Positions 1-11,800 of a DNA stretch of 64,000 nucleotides are shown here, piece by piece. The notes beneath the pieces were generated by a model, which was not told the DNA's origin, ran no database searches, and saw only the letters and a list, made by a program, of their open reading frames with translations. Each line of letters opens with the position of its first letter. Within the stretch, counting starts at the first letter, position 1. The position numbers were made by a program, and so were the translations under genes. Origin of the DNA: Camillea tinctor (lineage: Eukaryota; Ascomycota; Sordariomycetes; Xylariales; Xylariaceae); assembly GCA_022578605.1 (NCBI GenBank), contig MU394072.1:62001-126000 (forward strand). Reading direction: 5' to 3'.

Positions 1-1068
1 CCCTATTCCCTTCAACCTCATTTAGTCAAAGCAGATCAAAAATTCAATCGAGATATTTCTTCATTTGTATACTAAACGTAAAAGCGTAATCCTTCACCAA
101 AAAAAATCAAAAACAAAACATTAACCTAATCTCTCTCCTTCGTATATATAAATGCTTTTTCTTCTTGGTTCGTACAAAAAACGATCGACATGAATAAGAC
201 AGGGGTAATAAAAGTCCAACGCCATTACACGTATAACTCATATAAAAAATATAACTTTTTTGCCCTTACAAATAGAGAAAAAAGAAACGCACGACACGAA
301 AAGAAAAATTCTATCACCATTAATAAGGATAAAAACAATGAAAAAAAGGTACATATAAACGTGAAAGAAAAAAACCTTTTTTGAAAAATTGGCATATTGA
401 GAAGAGAAGAAAATATGAAAAAACAAGGTATGCATATGCGTCGTCCGCGTCAGCGCTCAGTGTGTATGTTTATGCGTAGTGTAGTGTGTGTACTGTACTT
501 TGTCTATAATTTGTAACAGCACCCCCATTTCAGACCGGAGAAAAGAAAATAAATCTTGATTTGTTTTTTATACCCAAAACCCCCATGAGAGTGAAAAAAA
601 AGTGACCCCTTTCCTTGCTAAATAGCTCCCTGCGCAAGGTCTTGCATTAACGTAGCCTAGGCGAAGAGACTTCATTGTCCTTTCCCCAAATACCTAGAGA
701 CTCTATCAAGTCCTTTTTTTCTTCAATAAGCTTTCCCTTCCGACCATTGTCGCCTAGAATGGAGACGTTTCCTGCAACACAAATCCTGAAGCGGTCCAGC
801 CCATCCTACGGGAGAATGTGACTGTAATCGTTAGTATTGGGGCAACTGCAACCCCGAGGGCTGTATTGGTCCAGACAACGTTGTGCAGAAGGATGGGTTG
901 GTGCAATGGCGTAGTTTGTGCACTTCGGCCCTAAAGATGACTCTTGGAATGATCTCAGAGGGATTTGAGTTGTACTGGATTGGCTTGCCCTAGTCAGGGG
1001 GGTCGTTCCTAAACCTGTTGACGACCGATTGCGTTGGTTTAAACAAAAACGAAATCATCATTCGCAGC
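1..1068. other. Intergenic / 3' flank of the Ca2+-ATPase gene
   Basis: No gene was recognised. Bases 1-600 are AT-rich with A-runs and only short chance reading frames. Bases 640-1068 have a more balanced composition and lie directly behind the ATPase stop codon, so they may be its 3' untranslated region on the minus strand. They could also hold part of a neighbouring gene that leaves the window. Confidence 0.5.
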
Positions 1069-4000
1069 CTAAGAAACGGATTTTGGCTTTTGTGATGGTG
1101 GCTGAGGTACACTGAGCTGGGGCACATCCGTAGTACCCGATTCTTCGATATTTTGAGGCTCCTCAGTTAAAACGGGTGGAGGCTCGAGGTCGCTATCTTC
1201 ACGAGTTGATAGGGGAGAGGGAGCCGGACGGGGGGCCGGCGGAAAGTCGCGGTCCCCGCCTGTTTTCTCGATTGGGGACCAACCTGCAGCCACACTGCCA
1301 GCAATAATACCCGCCATCACTGTAGGCGCTCCTAGAGCCGAATTAGACCTGGACCTCATAGATCTAGATCGCTTCCGGGAATCAGGCGTCGGTGCGGGTG
1401 AGTGAGATCCAAAGCTATCTTCACGGGTTGGGGTTTGTGGTATTCTTATCGAGTTTGACCGAGAGTGAGATGGGCTCTTGGCCTTGGACATGAAGGTCTC
1501 ACGGGGATGGCGCACAGCAAATTTCAAGTTGTTCAAACGACCACCTTTGAGTTTCTTAAGGAACGCGAGCTCATCTCGGACATCAGCAAGAACTTCTGGA
1601 TAGTCGTTGAATCGTTCTTCGTCTGTAATAGTAAATCCAGGTAGTCGTGATCTGCGCTTGAAGTATTCGGGTATGCACTTCCTGATCATCTCGTCCGGAA
1701 TGAGGCGGATGGCCATCCCAATAGGTATCGAGATAACACCAAGAATGATTGCTGCCGCCCACTGACCCGGGGTTTGCGATGGGCTCCGAAGCGAGATGCT
1801 GAACGGGGTACCTCCAACAAATATAATCAGGACTTGAGCACCGCACATAGCAATATTGATTCCAATGAAGAACCAATTCTGCAACAAGCCTTCGAAAATG
1901 TTGAACTGGTTGTCCAAACGACGGTTGCTAGATTATCATTAGCATTTTCTTTCACAGGTCAAATAAACAATTCTACTTACTTCCACTGGTTGAAAATCTG
2001 CATCCAAACAAAGGTATTGAAAACTAAGGTGTCTCGTCGGTCAATTTCTTCCTCTGCAACTAGTCCTATAGTTATTGCCGCATAATAGAGGACAAACGTA
2101 ATTACCAACTGGTAGATTGCTTGTCCGATAATCATTTTCCACATGGTGATCGATATGATGCTAGATCCTCTGGGTTCTGGCTTCCGATTTAGAACACTGT
2201 CTTGTGGGGGGTCCGTAGCAAGAGCAAGCGCCGCAAGAGTATCCATAATGAGATTAACCCAAAGCAGTTGTACGGCTGTTAGGACGGATTCTTCTGATTC
2301 GCTAGAGACAGCCGTGACAAATGTCAGCACTACAGCTGTTATGTTGACGGTGAGTTGAAACTGCAAGAACCGCTTCACGGCGTCGTTGACAGCACGGCCC
2401 CATTTCAGAGCTTTCACAATACTAGCGAAGTTGTCATCCATGAGAATAATCGCTGACGCCTCTTTAGCTACTTCCGTACCAGCGATACCCATCGAGAAAC
2501 CAACATCGGCCAATTTCAGAGCAGGCGCATCGTTTGTACCATCACCCGTGACAGCCACTGTCTCGCCCATATCCTTGAGTCGACGTACAAGAATGCGCTT
2601 GTCCTCCGGGCTTGAACGGGCAAGGACCTGCAGCCGGGGGATGATGTCGTTCTGCTGGAACTTGCTGAGATTGCGAAATTCGGGGCCTTCCATAACCAAG
2701 CCATCCGGTTGAAGTATACCGCACTCTTTCGCAATGGCCTGCGCCGTAAGTTTGTTGTCGCCTGTTACCATGCGGACTACCACACCGGCTCTTTGACATT
2801 GCTTCACAGCCTCAGGAACACCATCACGAAGAGGATCCTGTATACCAACCATACCGATCAAAGTCATATTTTTGAAAACGTCCTCGAAAACGACTTCGTT
2901 GCGATCACCCTCGGCCCGCTTGGCGTTTCGTGGCGGCCACTTCTCAAAATCACGGTACACAATTCCAATGGTTCTCAATGATCGCGAGGCGTAGTTTTCA
3001 ATCAGGCCCTTCATAGTCTCGGTGTCCTCGCTGCTCAGGGGTGAGCTAGAAATATCGCGAGTCGGGTCACGCAGAATTTCAGTGCACTGGCCGAGGAGAA
3101 TTTCCGACGCACCCTTTACGTAGAGTCGTGCCATGCCGTTGTCTAGTTGAACTACCACACCCATACATTTTCGTCCAGAGTCGAAAGGAATGAGCTGCAA
3201 TATCTTTGCGTTCGCCCGTTCTTCACTGACAGGCCCCATGCTAAGATGGTCCCTTGCAAATATGAGCAGGGCGGTCTCAGTCTTGGACCCGATGAAGCCT
3301 ATTTGGCCATCCACGTCGCCTTCGAAAGCCGTAGAGTTGAGAGAAATCGATTTCTGGAGCAGGTCCTGTGCATCTTTGCAGAGGGTCATGGCGAATTCCT
3401 TCTCGGACATGTCTTTAGAAGCGGTGTCGGAAACTGGTGTGTCCTCAGCGTTAGGCTTCCCACTCCCGAAACGATGGGCCGTTCCAATAGTTCCCGAAAC
3501 CACCTTCATCTTATTTTGCGTTAAGGTACCCGTTTTATCTGAACAGATTGTTGTTGCATTCCCCATCACTTCGCAGGCTTTCAGGTGACGGACCAAGTTG
3601 TTGTCCTTAAGCATACGAGTGGTCGCGAAAGCGAGGGCCAACGTGACGGCAAGAGGCAATCCTTCGGGAACTGCGACGACGATGATAGTGACCACGACAA
3701 TGAAGATTTCGATGAATTGTTGACCCTTTTCAGACGGCGATAGATGCGAGTTTCCAGGGAGACGGACAAGGAACTCGATGAAGAGGACGATGAAAAGTAG
3801 CAAACCGGCAGCACCACCAAGCTTCGCGATGTACTCGGCAATAACGTTCAATTTAGACTGGAGGGGCGTGATTTCGGGGTCCTCGTTTAGAGATATCATC
3901 GTCTTTCCATAGCTAGAATAGATACCAGTCGATGTAACCAAGAACGTTCCAACGCCTTCCATGACTCGGCCTCCTGATTGGATGAACGGGTCAAGCTTCT

Positions 4001-5456
4001 TAGTGTCTTCACCATTCACAATACCAGCATATACCTCATCGCCAGGTCTCTTGCGAATAACATCGGACTCGCCGGTGGCCTGCGACTCGTCACATTTCAC
4101 GTTGAAGCCCTGGATCAGAATACCATCAACTGGTATAAGATCACCAGGCTCCAGGTGAAGCACATCGCCAGCCATAACATCATAGACCGAAACCTCAACA
4201 GTCTTCCCAGAGCGCACTGCCTTCACATATCGATCTTGCTTCTTCTTGTTCAGGTTCGCGAATTGCCTCTCCTTTTGCCAATCATTCAAAGACCCAACAA
4301 GGACGACGATGACGATAGCTGCAATAATGGCCACACCCTCGATCCATTCAACCGACGGCTGGCCATTCTCGTGCACTACACCGAACGTTTGGTACAAGCC
4401 AATAGCAAGCGAGACAACAGCCGCAACCGAAAGCAGGATCAGAACCTTGTCGTTGTAAGTAATCCAAACCAACTGCAAGAAGCTCTTGCCCTTCTTTTCG
4501 GGCAGCCGGTTGTCCTTGTAAACTCGTTTTCTATCAATAAAACTCTCGTCGACTTCCTGGTGGTGGTGAGTTGCAGTCCGGGCCAAAGGCTTCTGTAGGC
4601 TCTCGGATCCTTCGTGGGCAACATTGGGAGATGTCGTGTTCGTAGCCTCTTCAAATGACACCGCACCATCCAAATGCTTCTCATCCACGCTCAGTCCGGT
4701 ATCCCGATTCGTCCGTAGCCCCTTTTCAAGTCCAGCAAGACCGCCGAGTTTATAAAACGCACCCAGGTTTTTGGGGTTAAACATCTTGGTTAACTCGCCG
4801 GGGCTAAAAGCAAACGGGTTATTATCGACCTCGAAATCCGCCTCTTTACCCTGATCAGGCTTCAAAGCATTAACGTCGTTCATGATCTTATCATTGTCGT
4901 ATGTTTGCTTCGCTCCCGCCTTATCACCACCTTGCCACGAGTTAGTAACGGTGATGGCGTCCCCTTGCGAAGAGGCCAGGGATCGCGAGCCATCTTCGCT
5001 ATCGACAGAATTCTGGCGCGACCGGTGGTTACCCGGGACTGAGAGATAGGCCTGTCCCCTCTCACCCCTCGAAAACACGGGGCTGGAAACATTGTGCGGA
5101 CTCGTAGGCCGGCTGTCCTTGCTATCAAACGAATTCCCACCCCGCACCTCATCTTTGGCCTGGGAAGCCGAGGTCTTCTCAGACGATGACCAGCTGGCTG
5201 CCAGGGCAGTTGGACTTGTGGACTCATCTCCAGGTGACACCGGCGAACGCTGCGGAGCGTCCGAGTGAGGTTCGGTGTCATTTGTGGTGTCAATGGTAAT
5301 AGTAGGCCTAGATACTGCAGGTTAGAAAACGCGAACGGACTGGAATCGCAGCAGCGCCATAGATATGGCTGCTAGCTATGGCCTCGTGGGGAGGGCGACT
5401 TACGCGCGTGGTCGTCGCGACGCCCCATCGGGCCCATCCTTATTGGGATCCGACAT
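1069..5456 (-). CDS. PMC1: P-type Ca2+-transporting ATPase (PMCA/Pmc1 type)
   Basis: This is a calcium pump of the P2B (PMCA) family. By family knowledge it exports cytosolic Ca2+ into the vacuole or across the plasma membrane, driven by ATP. I model three exons: 5456-5404, 5307-1981 and 1927-1069, joined by introns of 96 and 53 nt, giving 1412 aa. The ATG at 5456 was chosen because its short exon joins in frame through a TAG acceptor at 5308. The protein shows a long polar N-terminus, membrane segments, the PEGLP signature (about residue 566), the phosphorylation motif DKTGTLT with Asp608, and TGDGTNDAP near 940. The second splice restores the family sequence FNQWNNRRLDNQFNIFEG. The roughly 200-residue tail is rich in Ser, Arg and Pro (several RSRSNS-like stretches) and may be a regulatory phospho-region (inference). 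Yeast Pmc1 is shorter, at about 1170 aa. Family certain; exact orthology to Pmc1 or Neurospora NCA-2/NCA-3 is less sure. Confidence 0.95.
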
Positions 5457-5540
5457 GGTCGGTTAATTATTATGGAAAAGTGATCGCGATACGAAGTTGC
5501 CCGAGTCAAATAACTAGCAAGATCGCAGACTGGAAGACGG

Positions 5541-5816
5541 CTAAGCTTGGGTATAGCCTTGCGACGTAAGAGTTGGGTTTGATTGGAGTCTTCTGTTCGG
5601 TCTGGCCATCGACGGACAAGGGCGAAAGCTAGATCTACGGCTCGGAGGAACTGGGAGTAGATTAATAGGAAGCGGAAGGTCGGTAGCGGCCTGGCAAACA
5701 GAGCCGGGAGTTTTAATGTCCAGAGTCAAGCCAGCTATCCACAACCTGCTTCTCAGAGTGCTTGGATCCACGCGGTACCTGATCCAACTCGTATTTTCGA
5801 TATGGTCCGTGTTCAT
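5541..5816 (-). other. Possible upstream ORF in the ATPase leader
   Basis: An ATG at 5816 opens a 91-codon frame on the minus strand ending 84 nt before the ATPase start. Whether it is transcribed as part of the leader is unknown. The peptide is Pro/Ser/Arg-rich and I recognise no domain, so it may be chance. If it is in the mRNA it could damp translation of the pump. Confidence 0.2.
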
Positions 5817-8800
5817 CCGGGGTGACTCGCTATAAATGCTTGTTGATTTGCGGTTTATGGGTTGTATGGGGGAGAGAGAAAGAAAGGAAAATAAAAAGAT
5901 AGAGAGTAAACAATGAGAGTGTATGATATGAAAATCGGGAGAATTATGATGGCATGATTCGGGAGTAGTTTGAGACTTGTGTTTGTCGGTACAAAGCAAA
6001 AGAGGCTATGCAGACACACGGTCACATAAAACTGTCGAGAGTAGTAGCAGTCTTGTAGGAGAATCCCTGGTCATTCCTGTTGGATATGAAGCGCATGCCA
6101 ATAATCGAATCCGTTCCAGTCAGTCCAGTCAGTTTGATTTGCCTTGACAGTCTTCTTCGGTGAGGAAAGGCTGCAAAACAAGACAAAAAAAACTTGAAAG
6201 GCGATAGGAATAATAGGGAAAAGGAATTAGAGAAGAAGAAGAAAAAGAAGAAAAAGATTCGAGACTATCGACCCTAATTGGTGTCAGAAAGACTAGAACA
6301 TATGCACAATGTATAAAAATAAGAAGAAAAAAGTCATAAGAACTTTTTGAACTATGTAATGTAGAAGGAATGAATATTGCTACTTAGTGAAAATGAGGAA
6401 GAGGTACTGTATGTATGTAAATGTTGTACATGTACGGAGTACGGGATATACAACTACATAACTTCTAATACAAGGTTAAAGGGAAGAAGATTAGTCCAAT
6501 CAGTGGGTTTCCTCCTTCTTAAGCCAGTGTGAAACAGGCTTCGCTGGCTTGACAAGAGAAACATGGGCCCCACAATATAAATACATTGCCAGCCAGTCAG
6601 TATATTAAGAATAACTTTGACCGCTGTTGATTGGCCTCCTGCAGTGATCCACCTATCCCATCTAGGTACTCTCCCGTGTTATTATAGCGCCTACCATTAC
6701 TACTCTACTTAGTTGTCGTGTATCTTTTACTTAGGTTTTATATGACTCACGCTGTGATGGAACGTACAAGTACCCAGAAAATATGTACCACAACACACTA
6801 CCACCCCCCATGTACACCAACCTACTAGGTTTATTAGTGTACTAATCAATACATCCTATCAAACTATGTTTGGACAAGACAGAACAGATAGATCCCTTCT
6901 TGCTCTCTCCCTTTATGCTCTGCGTCTAGGTTAAAGCATATTAATACCTGTAATGTGCACTACAGCACTACAGCTAATTATGATTATGATTATGATATTA
7001 CACTAGTTGTACACTACACTAACCTTCCAGGACTTTTACTTATATTTTTACTTTTCCCTTTTTACCTTTTAACCTACAGTCGCCTCCTCAACTATAACTT
7101 ACATACATATAACCTACAGACATATCGACATACACACATGGAACTAAACCCCCTACAACCAAGCACTTACCCAAGGAAGAAAGTACCGTACGTTTCTTTG
7201 TCAGTGCCCATTGACACATGGCAGTACACTACGTATAAGCAGAGCTACCAGATCTTGTTCGACACTGGCTTAGACGTGGAAGGTTTCCCTACTTGGAGTT
7301 AACCTAGACACCGTAGTAGCAACACTATCTCCAATCTATTGGTGAACTACTACTCCAAGCCATAAACTTTGATGTGTACAAAATTGATCAAGTAGGTCTA
7401 GTAGGTAGCATGTTATGTATGGATGTATGTACGTACGTAAGTTGCTAGACTTGCGTATGTTTAAGAAACCTGATCACCGTCATACGTTTTTTTTTCCTTC
7501 TTCTGATTTTCTCTCTTCCAAGGTTATTGTTTGCTATAGCTTCCCTTTTTTCTTTTTCTTCTTCCTTTTCCTTATCCCTTCTCCTATTTTCCCCTCTTCT
7601 ATTTTTGCCTCCCCTAAGTCCCCCCCTTTTTTTCTTTATCTATACCCTCTTATACTTTCCTCCCCGAACACTTTTCTCTTCTATTGTTTTTTTTTTGTCT
7701 CTTTACCCCATGCTAGCGAGTCAGTTTTTTTTGTTTTGTTTTTTTTTTAGCTTGGCTTTCACTTGAGTTTCTTGCTTGAAAGTCAAATTCTACTTTTGAT
7801 TGACGTGCCCCCTATGTGTTGAGCTCAATACCCCATAGCTTTTGACTCCTCCAGGAAAGGTTTGTGCTGCAACCAGCCAACGACGAATCAGCACGAATGC
7901 CAAGAGAGGCTGTGTTCGCAAAAGGGGGGCTTCGCTTGCATCAAAGATCTACGTTAGTCCGTCGGTAATACCTCATATTGTGTGCGTGCGCAGTAAGGCC
8001 TGACTGACACCTAATGAATTATTTGCCTCTTTGATTCTCGATCCTGCGTTTTTCGTTCTTTTTATTCCTTTTTCTATCGTCTTGCGCGATCCAGCTTGAA
8101 ATAAGAAGAGAGGCATGGACTAGCTTATATTTATACTTGGCTATACACACTTAAGGAAGTGTTCTAGAAACAGTAGAACCATGTACAAAGGTTCTGGATC
8201 CGGCCAAGGGATTGGTCAGGAGCCCCCTAAGCTGCAACCAATGCCCCACCTGCTGCAGGTCGCTGCAAGTCCCCGACATGGTTAGGTATTTACCTAGGTA
8301 GTATCGGGCATGCTGGTTGTTGACCTTGGTCACTTGTTGACTGTAACCAAAACCCGCCAGCCAAGTTGGCCCATGGCCTACCCGGTCTCTTCTTACGTCG
8401 TACTACGATGACGGTGAGAATGCTTGAGCCGGCTTGAATGCCCAATTACCGTAGCGCTTGGCGAAACCGGAGACAGACTTGTCAGGAACAACAACACATC
8501 GAAAAAAGAGAGAATGATGGCGATTAGTCGGGAGTGCATAGACCCTAATGGACAGACAGGATCGTCAACAATAACGTAGCGCATGACCAAAGAATTGCTA
8601 TGTGTAGTGGCCGGTTTGGACAATTCTGCTAGGCCAGTCAGCCAGTCAGCCTCGTCATTCTGAATTCCGAATTCTCACATATGTGAAGGTTCATAGTTGT
8701 TTGATCATCCCGATCCAATCGCCACGCCCCATCGTTATTGATACTATTGATAACTAGGTTACCGATTTACAGGACTTACACCACAGAGGTACGTACCTAA

Positions 8801-11800
8801 GCAGCCAAGGTCAGATATTAGCTATGCCGGCCTGTTTTGACTCCGGACCCGCCCCGCCCCTCTCTACAAGTAGAGTGCAGGCCTGACAGGGGAGGTAAGA
8901 TGTAGGTACATAGACCTTTTTCTAGCGCCCGGACCACGTGGAACGTTCGCAAACCATTAGAAACGCGTTTACAAGTATTGGCACATTGGCATATGGAAAT
9001 CCTCCCTCTGGCAGTTCTGGGTATATTCTTGGCTAAGTTGCTATTCACTCGCATTGGCGGACAATGCCGGAACAAATTACACTACAAATACACTATAGCC
9101 AAAAGAGAGACTCACTTTACTACGGTATATAACTATTAAGTCTAGGTATTAAATGTTGACCTACGCTAGAAAGACAGGGTCCAATACACTAGTACCGGAG
9201 CCAAGCTAAAGCAAATAATAAGAACAAATGCACTTTCTCTTCTCGACTCTATGCTACTCCGTAGATAGGTACTAGATTGATCTTTGCATGTGAAGACAAT
9301 ATCTGGAGGTGGGGAGTGAGAGGTGGCCAGCCATCTATGCCCAGGGCTTACGACGCGCTCCGCGTCTTGGGTGTCTATTAGTTGACAATGCTAATACCCT
9401 CTTTTTTCCTTTTTCTTCTTTTTTTTCTCTTCTTTCTCTCTATCTTGAGTTTCTGGGTAATTTAGTCCGTATTCGATTCAAGGTTAGCTAAACACGATGG
9501 TGAGCGGCTCAGAGATTAACTTCGGCCGGGACCCCCGGGAAGATTCATCTCCGAAACGCTGACGACTCTAACATGCTCTTTTTTTCTCGACCACCGGCTT
9601 AAACGAGATATATCCTCCGTCCTTTTCATAAGTGTTGTACGTAGATAAGGAGGCCGCCTTGTGAAAGCCCCCGATAGCTTCCAAGTTCCTAGCGGATTCT
9701 GTCGTTCAAGATCCCACCAAAGAAAAGATACGAAGGTCACTTATACACGGGATAACAGGGTTCAGGGGCACAGAAAGTTAATCCTCTGTCGATCTAATTA
9801 TCTAGTCTTGGTGATCTTTTCTTCTAGAATTTGTACCTACAACTTACAAACCCCGGACATACTTTGCAATCCATTCCTGATTCACCGTCTTGATATTCCT
9901 TGTAGAAACAGTTTGATCCAAGTTCAATTCGCCGATTAACTCAACCTAGTGTTAGTAAACTCAAACTGGTATCTCATAGTCTAATTTCATCATATGTCAA
10001 AAGTTATCGCTGTTAAGGTGACGTTATTAATTGGGGATACAGAGTGCTTCACTGTCATTGGTGTATTATTTGTACCCACCTACCGTAAAGGGTAACGCTT
10101 TGGATGCAGTCGCATTCCTGGCCGAATAGAACGGGCGACAGAGAGGTGTATTTGTATACCCAAACCTACTTGATCCCTTCAAATATATATATATCACGGG
10201 TGCTAGTTGGAGTTTACTCAAGATGCAACACTACAACTCGCTTTATATTACCAATCACACTTTCATGTTTATATATCACGGGTAAACTCGTAAAGTTATG
10301 GTTACGTAGAGGTCAGTCTTAGTAGTGCATAATACGGGTGAATGAATCCTCAACATAGCCAAAAAGGTCCAACTCGGGCTCTTGTTAGACCCTATGACTT
10401 TTCATACGTATGTGCGTATGTCTGTGTACAGACTGATCGCGGTTTACGAATCAGGACGTTGCCACATTTTTACAGAAACCTGAGTTGGCGTTCAGGGACC
10501 TCCATTCCTTCCGACGGAAGCCGACAAAGACTCACGCCGCTCACGTTGATATGGTCCAGTGGCTTCTCTCTCTCCCTACATCACAGGGAATGCGTGATCT
10601 AGATGCCCGGGGTTCCATTACCTCGATTGTCCTCGGTCCTGTTGAAGATGCCGCATTCAAGATAGCCTAAATAAATCCCTTACTTCTTCCCATCGCACAT
10701 TCCCACCTTCCTACCCATCCATCGCTAATACCGAACCAAGCCATTGGGAAAATCCCAAAGCAAGTGATGTACTGTAAGATTCCAGAGTTGAGCAAATTGT
10801 ATTGGGGAGGGGGGTTCCACGAGGGTGGCTGTGCATTGAAAAAAAAAAGATCCATCTCATCCCCTCTTCCCCCTTTTTCATGTTTTGAGTAAGCACTGCA
10901 AGCCATTTTCCAACCCCCCTCAAGTCCACAGTTCCCCTCCACGAATAAACCAATAAATGGCCCTACTATATTATACGGGACATGCTCGATAGACTTTCTA
11001 AGGTTCAGTTATAGTGTATATGTAGGTAGGGTTTACACTAACTTAGATGGTGTTCTAGGTATGTAACCTGCTACACTACTCCCATCACACGGTCCACCGG
11101 AGGTCATCTGATGTGACGGGGACGGGAATGGGGACGCGGGGAGGAAACATCGAAACGCTCCGCAACTCTGAACCAGCCATCGGGAGCCTGCAGGCCAATA
11201 AGCTTGTTTTACCGGCTTTCTCTATATCTCTCTGTTTCTCTCGCTATAGATATACATATATCACGGTAACACCATCTTCCCCTATTGCACGGAAATCGAC
11301 ATTGATTCCTTGGTATATAATCAAGGGAGCACGTTATTTCATCTGAACCTTGTCAGCGGCTACTGTAGGGTATGCACGACATACATTCTGTAGCAACAAC
11401 AAGGGGGGGACGGAAGGGAGGGGTCGATTAACATAGCCTCATTCGACATTAAAACATTTAAAAACAAAAAAGCTCAATATCAAACCTACCTTGAAGCACG
11501 GCAAACCCTCACGTTGTGTGTGTGTACACATGTGTACTACGTATGTGTGAGTGTGTGTCAGTGTATGTGCCTCGTCGTATTGAACCAATATATGCTCAGG
11601 TCAGCCCACCCACATATCCAAGGCGCCCAGAAGCACACCCTGACCGCGATCAGCGTCGATAGTTCTATTTTGTCAAAAGAAAAGGGTCCCCAATACACAC
11701 AACATGGAACTTATGTTTTGGCTCGCGTCGTCCTTTTCATAACACGAAGAGCCTATCCTATAACGAACACCGTAAAGCATCCTAGCTTGGCTTTTCTTCT

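Noticed and set aside
190..435. Short Lys- and Phe-rich frames near the window start
   Set aside because: They lie in A- and T-rich noncoding DNA and have low-complexity composition.
5541..5999. 152-codon frame upstream of the ATPase as a gene
   Set aside because: Its first codon is TTG, the first ATG is at 5816, and no domain was recognised; kept only as a possible upstream ORF.
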